From Diplosphaera chodatii (lineage: Eukaryota; Chlorophyta; Trebouxiophyceae; Prasiolales; Stichococcaceae), in contig JAALGY010000014.1 of the NCBI GenBank assembly GCA_032358165.1, positions 1,054,001 to 1,118,000 on the forward strand: a stretch of 64,000 nucleotides of DNA. Reading direction: 5' to 3'. This document shows, piece by piece, positions 51,907-62,840 of the stretch. Under the pieces are notes generated by a model. That model saw only the letters and a list, made by a program, of their open reading frames with translations. It was not told where the DNA came from and did no database searches. Every line of letters starts with the position of its first letter. The stretch's first letter is position 1. Made by a program: the position numbers and the translations under genes.

Positions 51907-54900
51907 ATGATCCTGGTGATGGCGTTGTTTGACTCATACGACAGTAGGGCAAAAGTCAACGCTGCAGACTGCGATGCTTTTGCCGCTGCAGCATTGGCAG
52001 CCTCAGCCTCAGCCGGAGTCTCAGCCACCGAGCCCCGCCTGCTGGCGGGTTCGGGCAGTGAGGAGGACCGGCGAGTCATCATAGCAGGGGCAGGGCTCGC
52101 CGGCTTGGCCGCAGCTGTCGCACTGCACAAGGTATGCGCGGTGATGTTTCTGGCGGTGTGGTACAGCATGCTGCAATCTTGGCCGGGCTTGAGGCACGGC
52201 ACAGTGGCCTAACCTCAGCTGTCGGCGCAGGCCACCCTATGTTTGACGTCACGCCTGCAGCATAGCATGTCTGCAATGTCAGTCCTGTCCTACGCCACCA
52301 GGCATGTCACACTCCGGATGTGCATGCAGCAGGAACGCCGTCACTGCGTTAACTTGGATGTCTACACAGGTGGGGATACCTGTGCTGGTGCTGGAGAGGG
52401 GTGCGTCACTGCGGCTGGAGGGGTCAGCCATCGCGATGTGGACCAACGCCTTCAGGGCACTTGACGCCCTGGGGGCCGGCGACCAGCTGCGCGGCTCGCA
52501 CCCCCTGCTGGAAAGGTGCAGTTTTACCGCAAAGTCTGCACCTCATCCGCAACCACAAGCGCATTACGTTGCTGAACCCACATAATGCAGCGCGGTCATG
52601 TTGCCATCCGCTTGGTATACAAACCTTGCAAGGAAAGGACATCCATCGCCTCCCAATACAGAGCTTGCCTGCACACTTCAGCCTTGGCTGACCTCTTGAC
52701 CTGCTGGTGCTCGCAGGACCGAGCTGTGCAGCAGTGACGGGCGGCTGCTGCGGGCATTCGACTTCAACCAGGACTGCGAAGGCGGTCCACACGAGGCGAT
52801 CTCTGATACATGTGCTGCTGCCTGCGGCTTTGGCATTGCGCCGCAATTATGTGCTGCCATGCATATTGCTGGCATTCACAAGCATCTGGACGAGCGCTGT
52901 TGCCAGCATGCTGTAGCACATTCGCATTGAGCTGGATCATGTTATACTGTAGGCGCGGGGAATGCGGCGGTCTGAGATCCTGGAGGCGCTGGCCGCGCAG
53001 CTGCCGGACGGCACCATCCGCTTCAATGCTGCAGTCAGCAGCGTCACGGCAGACGGGGCAGGTGCAGATGCAGGGCTCAAGGTCTTCGATACAACAGCTG
53101 AAATCTCGCTGACATGCAGCCAGATAGGGCTCATATAGCGTGTAGCTGCAGTAGTCTCTGGTGTTCACAGTTGTGCACCAACAAGAGTGCAGGGGGTTAG
53201 GCGGCAGGGTCTCCGAAGTGACCGTGCTGCCTCAGCTAAGCCGGAAACCTTGACAGGACTAACCTCCTACTTGTGCGTGGTCACCAACCTGTGCAGTGCT
53301 GCTGCAGTCCGGCTGGAGGGGGGCGAGGCGCTACAGGGGGTCCTGGTGGTGGGCGCCGAGGGCGTCAGATCGCCCATCGCAGCGCAGCTGGGCATCGGGT
53401 CGCAGAACTACGCCGGCTACAGCGCCTACAGGTAACAGTGCTGCGAGGTCATCGGAACTGTACGATGTGACACCTGGTGATTACTTCACGATGTCATCTA
53501 TCTTGTGGTTCGATGCCGTGAAGACTCTGGGCATTGCATCTATGCTAGATCCATGCAATGTCGAGTGATGATGCTGCATCGTGCAGGGGCATTGCCACAT
53601 TCGATGGCGACCTGCCGCTGCCACGCAACACCATCAGGCAGGTGAGAAATGTGTGGTGCACATGGTGCACCCATTTCAAGCGCCCTGTGTACGTTTTGCC
53701 GTCTTGCTGACATTACTCACCAGCCGGCATACATAGTGTGCCGCCATGTTTGGCAACGCATACACCTCAAAGAAGAGCCAGCCAGCTGGAGTCCTGCACA
53801 TGCATGTACGACAGTGGAGCAACCTCGCATCGAAAGGCTCTTTAGCAGAGTCAGCTCTGCAGGAGTGATGCAAGCACCGCAGAAGTGGCACACCTGCTGT
53901 GTTTTGCCCCTGGGCAGGTGTGGGGCGAGGGCGTGCGAGCGGGGATGTACCCCATCAGCGACCACGAGATGTACTGGTGAGCACCGTGTGCGCTACAGTG
54001 ATGCCGCCCCAGCAAAGCTCGATCTCACATACCATCTGCTTGGACTGTGCGCGGATGCAGTGCCATCATGGCTGCGAACTTAAGGTGCAGAACAGAACGT
54101 GATGCATGTGTGACTGCATCCTCAACAAGAGGTTGGCCCTCTACAGGTTTACGTGCTTCAATGCGCCAAAGGATGGCGGACCAGCCACAGCAGACGACAG
54201 GTGCCCACGTGTACCTTTGACATCATCTGGCGCTTGACAATGTAACCAGCCAACAGCCTGCACATCTGACAAACTGTGAGAGACGCGGGTCAGGCCCTGC
54301 TTTATATCCGATCAATGCTGACTTCATAGCATGGAGCATGCCCACCTGACAGGAAGCAGGAAGCCTACGACAGCGTGCGCGGCTGGCAGCTGGGCGCAGC
54401 GGACGCCATCGAGGCGACGCCGGCAGCGGACATCTCTCGTGGCCGTCTAGGCGACAGGTGGTGCATGCTGTCGACAGTGTGCTGCCCATTGCTCTGTTCA
54501 CCAGGGCGTATGCTGTATGGGCATTCGGGGGCCCTTTATTGACACCGCAGAGGGTGGAAGCAGCAGCAGCGTGTCGCCAGCTGCTCTGCACACTGCGCCT
54601 CAAGGTGGCGCCCTACAACTCGCCACTGCAACTGCAGGTTTGCGTACGGCGCGGTCAGCGGCCGGTGCGTGCTGGTCGGCGACGCAGCGCACCCCATGAC
54701 GCCCAACCTGGGGCAGGGCGGCTGCACGGCCCTGGAGGTGAACCCTAGCCCCTGCCAATCGCCAAAGCCTAGGATGCTGCGCATGGTTTGGAACCGCAAT
54801 GTGCCGCTCTGTATGCGTGTGCTTGCTGTCGTCCAGTTTCATGTGATTGGGCGGCACCCTGCACTGCAGCCAGACAAGGTCTACAGCAGGTCGTCAGTGC

Positions 54901-55388
54901 ATGCTGCGAAACTGCATCCCCTACCACGTGCAGGACGGCGTGGTGCTGGCCCGCGCCCTCCAGCAGGCCCTGCAGCAGAGCGGCGGCAGCGGCGGCGTCA
55001 CAGCGGCGGCCGTGGAGGCCACCCTGCGGCGGTATGAGGCGGACCGCCGGAAGCGCATCCTGCCGCTGACGCTGCGGTCCCATGCCTTCGGCCGCCTGCT
55101 GCAGCTGTCCTTTCCACCGGTGGGTCAGCTCGTAATCTAAGCCAGCCTGATGATGGCAGTCTCCTGTGTCCTGCTGCGTTGACAAAGTTGCCATGAGCAC
55201 TGCTCCGTCCGTTTGTGCTGCTCTCATGTCACCTTGCCACTGACGCTCTGGAGCGCAGAAGGCGCTGATGTCAATTGCTTTCTTGCCTGCAGGTGTGCAT
55301 GGTGCGCAATCTGTATGTAGAGAAGGGCTTCAACCCCACTCACTTCCTGTCACATGCAGCCTTCGACTGCGGTACTTTGGGGCACTGA
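51907..55388 (+). CDS. FAD-dependent monooxygenase, CTF2 / zeaxanthin-epoxidase-like
   Basis: Predicted flavoprotein hydroxylase of the UbiH/PHBH class, NAD(P)H- and O2-dependent; the substrate is unknown. Twelve exons (51907-52131, 52370-52515, 52717-52795, 52953-53061, 53308-53431, 53587-53641, 53918-53976, 54147-54200, 54353-54457, 54638-54737, 54934-55119, 55293-55388) join in phase to 445 residues. Landmarks: RVIIAGAGLAGLAAAVALHK (Rossmann GxGxxG), VLVLERGASLRLEGSAIAMW, SEILEALAAQL, GVLVVGAEGVRSPIAAQLG (the conserved DG-type loop, here EG), VLVGDAAHPMTPNLGQGGC (second FAD motif) and the terminal FNPTHFLSHAAFDCG. These match plant CTF2/MO1-type monooxygenases more closely than zeaxanthin epoxidase, which has an FHA tail absent here. 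The first 45 residues are Ala/Ser-rich and could be part of a transit peptide. The donor at 52795 appears to be GC (GAG|GCGATC). Confidence 0.88.
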
Positions 55389-56181
55389 CTGCTCCCGCAG
55401 TGGATGACCTCAGAAATTGGCACATGCTTTCAGCAAATATGTTGAACCTGAGAGGCTAGATAGTGGATGTAGTTTCACAGACATGTGAGCTGCAATGGTA
55501 CATCAGTTGACTGGTTTTGGACCTGACCGTTTGGTGCTGACATACTGATCACATTGCTGCAGCTGCAATAGCATTGCAGTTCATTTCATTGCTGACCTGT
55601 CAGCCAAACCGTTGCACAACCCACAAAATGTGTCAAACGCTTTGTTTTCGGAAGCACATGCTGTCAAGTTGCTGCGTAAAACCTGCCGCAACACATCGTA
55701 CCAGCGTCTGCTTCCACATTGTTACATACACGAGGCTGCCTGGCACCAGCCTGCTAAACCCTCTAAGGCTCACATCGTGTTTGCCGCAGCTCATCGGTCA
55801 GCAGGATGGCTGGCCACCAGTGCTGCCGGCACCCAAAGCAGGCCCCAGCACCAGTCATGCGGCTGCCCCACGGCACAGATTCACGGCCGGCAGCAGGCGC
55901 ACAGAGCACGTGCGTATATGTAAGGGGCCACCGCCTGCCGCCTTGCCCTGCCGTCACGCCGCCGCTGGCTGCGCCTATCCGTTCTGCACAAGCAAATATG
56001 CTGTTGCTCGATGTCAATGGTGTTACATAGGTGCCTACGCTGCAGCACATGATGGTGAAAGCGGCAAACTGTGAACAGCGGGCCACCTTGTTCAGCAGTG
56101 GCTTGGCGGCACTCCGCCTGTCGGGCTCTGCATCCCTCACTGTGCCGCCGTCGCGCCTTGCCCACCCCACGTGCGCCCCAG

Positions 56182-56314
56182 GGCTGCTGGAATGGTGGTG
56201 GTTGGCTTCGGCAAAGGTGGAGTTCGGGCGGGGGCGCACATCTGCAACAGCAGCAAGAAATACAACCACGTCCACATTGCCTTCGTGGCGGGCGCCATGG
56301 TGCAAAGGCTCTGA
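56182..56314 (+). CDS. Possible orphan terminal exon
   Basis: After a cccag acceptor a plus frame encodes AGMVVVGFGKGGVRAGAHIC followed by a basic stretch and VHIAFVAGAMVQRL with a stop at 56312-56314. The Gly-rich, beta-like pattern looks protein-coding, but no upstream exon was identified. It may be a gene remnant or part of a gene whose other exons I could not see. Confidence 0.25.
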
Positions 56315-56886
56315 GGTGGCATGCATGTGCATGATGCATGCTGCTGCACGCCTCTGGCAGCAACTGGCTCACATATTTGCAGGCATGTATTGACCTATAC
56401 GCCTGTATCGTACTGTCAGATGCTGTGATAAGCTGCAGCAGAACCTGTTCAGCAGCATTCTCGAGACCGTTTTTCGTGGCATGCTCGGGAGGGGTTGCAG
56501 ACACAGGGTCAAGGTGATGAGTCACCTGAGTCGCGGGCCCGCAGCTCAGGGCTGACTGGGGGCACATCGTTGCGAAGGATTCTCGGCAACCTGGCTGCCT
56601 GCGGGAAGGTGGACGAGATTGCGTGTCAGCACCCCTCTACCGGCGGCAAACGCATCCGCAGCAATAATCGCAATGATGTGCGATTGCACATTTGACCAGG
56701 CATGCACCAACCTCCAGGAACAAGCCCTTTTGCTGACCCCTCGGCAGGTCAGGCACGCCCAGCGACACAGGCCAGCAACACAGCTCAACAGCTTGCACAG
56801 TGCAGTGCTGCAGCTCGCATACTGCACGATCTCATGGTCCCAGCGGCCAAAACCACCTGTGTACTGTGGACCCTACCTGCCACTTG

Positions 56887-56943
56887 TCTTCAGACGGCTG
56901 TTGCGCTACCATCTTGTCTTCAGACGGCTGTTGCGCTGCCATC
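56887..56943. repeat. Two-copy 29-30 base tandem repeat
   Basis: The unit cttcagacggctgttgcgct with flanks (ttgt upstream, accat/gccat downstream) occurs twice in direct succession, with one difference near the end. It is a recent local duplication in the region with no assigned gene. Confidence 0.9.
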
Positions 56944-58111
56944 GAGTACGTCACTGCTGCAAACGCTGCTGGCTATATTGAGAGACGATACAGCGCAGGG
57001 CGGTGCGCACATGCTGCTGCACTACATGGAGATCCTGATGTGAGCAGGTGTGCAGCAGCTGCGGGCGCCACCTGCACAATTGCAGGATAGCGCAGCGTGT
57101 TCCCCCAGCACAGCAGCCTGCAGATTCGTGAAGGTGTCTGGCACATGTGCACGTTCGACATGTGTGCCCCAGACGCGCCTGCCACAGCGGCCCTGTGGGA
57201 GGTGCTGGCGCCGCCACGCACAGCACACGGCTGTAGCTCGTCTACACGGCCGTAGCCCGAACCCTGCGGGCGACCAATGCGTCTTGATGACTCAAACGAA
57301 AGGTACACCGTCAGACCTTAGGGTCCAACGTAGATGTGAGAGCAAAGGCCAAACACCGACCGTCGTCAAACCCTAATCGGACGCACTTCGTTCTCCCGGA
57401 GGGACCATGCGCCAGCACCTGCTCCAGTACCCGCTGCGGCAGATGTTGCGTTGGTCGACGGCTGCACAGAATCTGGCTCCGCGTCCGCATACTATGCGAT
57501 TGTGTGGCGCTGGGCTGCCACCTGTCCTCGTCCTGTGCAGAACTGCTGGCAGCCCCTGGCAAAGCAATGGGCGACTGCTTTCATGGGTGGCGCACGCTGT
57601 AACATCACTGGGCTGTCCAGACATCTAGCCAGCAGTGTTCAACTGCCAGCGTTGTCGCGCAACTGAATTTGGACCATCCCCGAAATCTCAAGCCGCGCGC
57701 CATGCCTTACGACAAGCACCGTACACGATCACCGTCCAACTCACCTCATGGTGCAAGGCGTGGCTTGAACGGAGGACCGCCGCATGCTCCTTCGGCGACG
57801 GTAGGTGAGGGTCTGTACTGGTAGTCGGCCAGTAACAGGGTTTTTGCCGTACATCAGGCAGCGCGCAGGAAGCCGGAGGCCAGCCTTTTAATCGAACGCA
57901 CGTTCGCATATTCGCTTGGCAGGCGGATATGCGGACAACCAGACATCCCCACCAGCATCTGCACGTTGCTCGCACACACGCCAGCATATTGTCGGCGCGA
58001 AGTGTTTAAGAGCGTGCCCAGGTCCGGTCTGTAGCCAACTATCTGGATCTCCGAAGCTAGAGTAACGGTTCCAGCACCCTGCGCACTCTGCTCGCAGCAA
58101 CACAAGGCAGC

Positions 58112-61100
58112 ATGATGGCCTCCGCCGCAGCCATGGCGCTGATTGTCATCATCGGCGCGGCCAGTACCGTCGCAGGCCAAAACACGTGAGTAACCTATAC
58201 GACACACCAACGCCGTGGCTCCCGATACCAACGCGCTGGGCTTGCGTGCTGGCAGCCCATCGATCTGCTGCCATACTCAACGCATCTGAGTGTGTTCTTG
58301 GACCACCAGTCTCACGGCAAGCAACGAGTTTGAGTGTACCAATTCCGAGCATGCGTGCATGCGTCTATCTGCCACTGAAGATATTCCTGGCCACGCACGC
58401 ACAGACCTCCTGCCGCTGTTGCCGTGCCTGTCAACACCCCCGCCCCAGGCGCCAGTGAGTATTTGCCTCTAGATCTTGATCGTTCCACTTGTGACTGTCA
58501 CAGCACGATGTAATCCCCGTGCGTTGCTTTGCTCACGGCCCGCAAGTCATATGCGTCTGCTATAGATGCTCCAGTCAAGGTCACTCGCTCACACATGTGC
58601 AGACGTGCTCGCCTTTCTGCTATGCAGTCGCCGCGTACCCTGGTTCCGGGTCCACCGCCCTGCAGTCGTTCCTGCAGAATGCGCTGGGCCGCGGCCAAGC
58701 AACTTCCGCGATCAAGGTCTCCCTCCCGTACTCTGCGGTGGGCTCCGGCGCCGGTGAGTGATTTACAGTCAATGAGCATTTATCAATTCAAAAATGCTTT
58801 GATGCCCCTCGCGCTGCGAGTGCACATTCCGCCCGGTCAGCTGTGCTACGTTGTTGAGAACGTCATACACATCACGGCGGGGTGTATGGGCTATGCTGAT
58901 CCTGCTGGCTCAATACTTGCGGCCTGATCTTCATTCCTACATCCGCAAACATCCAAGAGACTCCTAATGAGACGCTCGCTGTACCATCCAGCATGATATG
59001 CATATGCTCATCGTTGCGCGTTTTCGATTTCCAGTGTGTTGGCCAAGGGATGTGATCAAGTGCAGTTCTGCCCCCGAGCAGGTCAGACGGAGTTCCTGGC
59101 CGGCACCACCCGCTACGGTTTGTCGGACACAGCCTTGTCGCAGACCCTGTACAACGGCCTGGGCGCAAGGTGCCCTTGACTGACCAGGGCTTTTGTGTGC
59201 TACTCTTGCTCGGATTCGTGCTACCTATTCATGTGTATCTATCCAGACAGTTGCCTGCGTGAATGGGCAGGAGCGGCATCCATTTAACTGGGCCTGCTGC
59301 TGCCGTGCCGTGCAAGGATAGCGCTAGCAAAGCTGGCCCTGCGCTTACCCTTCAGCATTGCTTGTCTCCATCGTGCAGGCAGGTCATCCAGATTCCTGCA
59401 CTTCTCAACACCATCTCCGTCTTCGTAAACATCACAGGCAAGAGGAACGCCGTTATGCAGTGACCGACGTGTGCGTACACACGTCGTGAAGCCTGCGCAC
59501 CATTGATGCTGCGTAAATCCAGCATTGCAGAGTCCGTTCTGGGGCTGATGACGCATCACCGCACACCATGTGGTGTTGCGAACGCTTGTTACAGATGATG
59601 AGTAGTGCGCAACTGGAGGCATACAACTACCGCATTTCTGTCGATCTGATGCTTCCAGGCGTGTCGAGGCTCAGCCTGACGGCAGACCTGCTGGCCCAGA
59701 TCTTCCAGGGCACCATCACGTCCTTCAACAACCCCCAGATTGTTGCTCTGAACCCTGGCCTTGTGTGAGTATACATCTGCGCTTTCGCAAAAGAGTTCCG
59801 GCCCACTATGATATGCAGATGCATGAATACATGTACTTACCAACGTGCGCTTGTGCATTGCCCAATTGGATCTGATCACGATCATCCATTGTCCCCGATC
59901 AACACAGTTGGATCCTGGATCAAGCAAAAGGTTGATATTGTCTTGCATGCTGTTCCATGCAGGGCCCCTGCTGTCAACATCACGGTGGTGACACGGCTGG
60001 AGAGGTCGGGAACCACCGCACTGTTCACCGAGTACCTCGACAAGGCCTCCGACCTGTGGACATTGGGCACTGATTTTGCAGTGAATTTCCCCGACATCGT
60101 GCGCTCCGTCACTGGCACCAGTTCTGTTGTGTCGGCTATTTCCGCCGTAGGCAACTCAATTGGGTGGGTGCCTTGACGCCGTATTTACGGTCTGCCAAAA
60201 GACTTGCAGCTTGCACCTGCACACTCTTGCGCAATGTTGAATTGCCTGCCTGTTTGTTGCTGTCCACTGCTCTCTTATGCATTGCTTGCTGTCCATTGCA
60301 GTTATGCTACCTCAGGCGCTGGCATTGCTGCTGGTCTGACCGAAGTCGCCATCACTAACGCTGCCGGCCAGTTCATCACCTCTGGTGCTGGCAACTACAA
60401 TGGAACGGCAGCCGCGGTGCGGGTGTATGTCGCTCCATGCCAATTTCCATTCCAGGGCCCTTCAGCATTGCATGCTAGATTGCATGTGGTTTGTGGGCAA
60501 GCACGCTTGCGTGCGTGCGTGTCGCAACATGCACCGTATGGCTGCTGGCGCTGCACTATATTTTGGCTTTGTCTTTTCAGTTGGATACTCTTGACAGAAT
60601 GGATATTTGCCACCGCAACACACAGCGTCGAGGCTGCTGTCACATGTAGATAGAAGACATAGTTGCTTTCCGTGGTCACTATTGTCGAACGTGCTTGTTG
60701 CTTGTGCACATGCAGATCACCTTCCCGGGGCCCACTGGCGACTGATTGGAGCGGCATCTCCCTGGTGAACTTGCCCGGCCAGAACGTGTACCCTATCGCT
60801 GGGCTGGCATTCTACCTGACCGATGCGATCCAGTCCTCAAGTGAGACTTCGCACCCCTTGTTGTCCTTCCTCATAAATCTCGTGTCACCCATTGATGTCA
60901 ATGGTTTCTGTTGGGATCCATGAACCACCGATCAAACATTGCGCCCGTCAGTGCATTCATCAGTTAGGATTCGTTGGTTGTAGCGTCTGATCAGATGCCG
61001 AAACCAACGGAACTTGGGTTGGAGCTGTGAGTTATGGTCTGTTCGGCAAAGACCATTGTTATCGTTGCTTGAAACCCTCAACACTCACACTTGTCAACTC

Positions 61101-61950
61101 CCAGCATGTGTTGCCTCCCACCGCAGACGTAACTGGCGCCCTTGGCAAGCAGTTGTTCTCCTACCTGCTGAGCAGCGATGTACAGGCTTCCACTACTCTG
61201 CCGTCCAATGGCCTGCGCCCTCTTCCTACCGCGGTGAGTCGACTACATGCAACTACTGACGGCTTTCCTATCAACAAGCCACACAAGTGCCAAAATCTTT
61301 ACACATTCAAAGGCGCATCCATTTGGTAGGCAATGTGCTGTTTCATTCGGAGCTTGCTTTGCAGATAATGTTGCTGCTTACTACTGCATAACACACAAGC
61401 ACACGACTGATAACACTGCGGTGGGTTTGTTCTCAGGTACTTGCCGTTGCCCAGGCGGCAGTGGCTGCCATCTCGGCCCCTGCGACTCCTGCATACGTGA
61501 TTGCATACAGCAAGGTATGCACCCGTTCCGCCTGTGACTCGGCCGTTGCTCCAACTCGGTTTGATGTGTGCGGTTTGGCTGAGGATGATGACTGCCATTC
61601 TCCACTGACTGTCCCAAGTTTGTCAGCGTAACGTGATAACCCCGAGACCCCTTATTGTGCCTGCATCAATACAGCCTGCTGTGGACACGGGCGTGCCCAC
61701 CAACTCGACCGGCGGGTTCGTCCTCAGGCCGCCCGCTTTCGTGCCTCCCAACGCGCCCTCCACACTGCCGAGCACACCCCTGCGCCCACCACCCGTGATG
61801 CCCACTAGCACCCCAACAGCCGCCCCTACGGCCGCGCCCACAGCCGCCCCTACGGCCAAGCCCACCAAGGCCCCAACCCGCAAGCACCGCAAGCGTGTTG
61901 TCAAGAAGGTGATCAAGAAGATTGTGTACGTCAAGCCCCACCACGGATAG
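58112..61950 (+). CDS. PstS-like phosphate-binding protein with Pro/Thr and basic C-terminal tail
   Basis: Predicted secreted protein of the periplasmic phosphate-binding (PBP) superfamily, about 487 residues. Exons: 58112-58185, 58405-58454, 58628-58753, 59082-59169, 59379-59424, 59595-59764, 59963-60163, 60302-60424, 60716-60840, 61127-61233, 61437-61514, 61675-61950. A signal peptide (AMALIVIIGAASTVAGQ) and short Pro/Ala linker lead to the fold: IAAYPGSGSTALQSFLQNAL, LPYSAVGSGAGQTEF, GLSDTALS, LTADLLAQIFQGTITSFNNP, VVTRLERSGTTALFTEYL (the RxxxSGTT phosphate loop), GYATSGAGIAAG and YPIAGLAFYL. The last exon encodes Pro-rich and APT repeats, then a strongly basic end (RKHRKRVVKKVIKKIVYVK). 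The ligand residues visible (Ser, Arg, SGTT) fit phosphate. There is no ABC partner nearby, so it probably binds phosphate at the wall. The exon-5 donor (59424) is the least certain. Confidence 0.88.
61800..61925 (+). repeat. APT repeat and polybasic tail in PstS-like gene
   Basis: Direct repeats of the unit gccgcccctacg / gccgcgcccaca encode four to five AAPT units, then KPTKAPTRKHRKR. This is a sticky, probably O-glycosylated wall-binding tail. Confidence 0.85.
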
Positions 61951-62840
61951 TCTGGGCCCGGGTTGCCCATGACTTGGCTTGCCCATTTGGTGGTCGGGCT
62001 AGCAGGAACTAGCTCGCAATTGGAGAGGGATTCGTAACCATAGTCTTGTTGGTTCCACCAGCCGGGGTATGGTGGCTAGAATGACTGACAATGGGTGTAT
62101 GATAGTAATGACATGCTGCGTGAGCATCGCATGGCAGGCATGTATGGACAGATCACGACTGCCACTAACGCATATATAGCGGTGATGGATGATTTTGCTG
62201 CACCGCGTGATGGAAATGACGGTGAGTGTGCTCCTATGCAATGTTGGAGTTGGTTGCAACATTGATGCGTTGCCAACAATGCTGATGCATACGATTGCAT
62301 GTTCCCGATCATTGGTTCTATTATTGATGGTAATTGCATGCATGTGAACTTATTTTTGTAGGACTGTTGAGCATCTGTAAGGGATGTGATGGAATGATGG
62401 ATGTTTCGATGTTATTCCACGGCGGTTCACCTGTTCCCAAGAGCAAATGTATTACTGTACATAGCGAGCAAACCCTTGGAGACAGACGTTGCACACGTCA
62501 TAGCGCATCCACCGTGATCATACCAACATGCACGTTGTGCATGGGCGTTCATAATCTGCCCTTTCACTGTGCTTGAGGGTTGGCAGCGAATTCCCCGATG
62601 GTAGGTTTGTAACAGTCTAGTTGATTGCTGCTATTGTACAAGAGGCAGCATGGCATAGCGGTGCAACGGCGGGCATGACGATGCTTCAATTGTCGCAACC
62701 CTTCCGCCGTACACTGATGCTAGAGCACATCCGACTCCAAATATTAGGCTTTCACCGAGTTTGTCTGTCAGACTGTCTCTGCTGCACGCAGAGTGCCGGT
62801 TGCGCCGTGCAGCCTGACACTGCTGACCAACCCCTATGCA
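61951..62840. other. Convergent 3' region, AT-richer
   Basis: About 890 bases, noticeably less GC-rich than the rest of the window. A TGTAA at 62375-62379 may be the PstS-like polyadenylation signal. No gene was recognised. Confidence 0.5.

Larger units (their letters stand above)
55389..58111. other. Large region (2.7 kb) without an assignable gene
   Basis: No complete gene was recognised. It contains a possible terminal exon at 56182-56314 (listed), a 30-base tandem repeat at 56887-56943 (listed), and an open plus frame near 57451-57627 with several Cys and Trp (WRWAATCPRPVQNCWQPLA) that could be an exon of a secreted protein but has no visible partner. Confidence 0.45.

Noticed and set aside
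60302..60416. Donor at 60416 for the PstS-like exon
   Set aside because: The next exon would then meet a stop after nine codons; the stronger donor gtatgt at 60425 restores frame and the family sequence.
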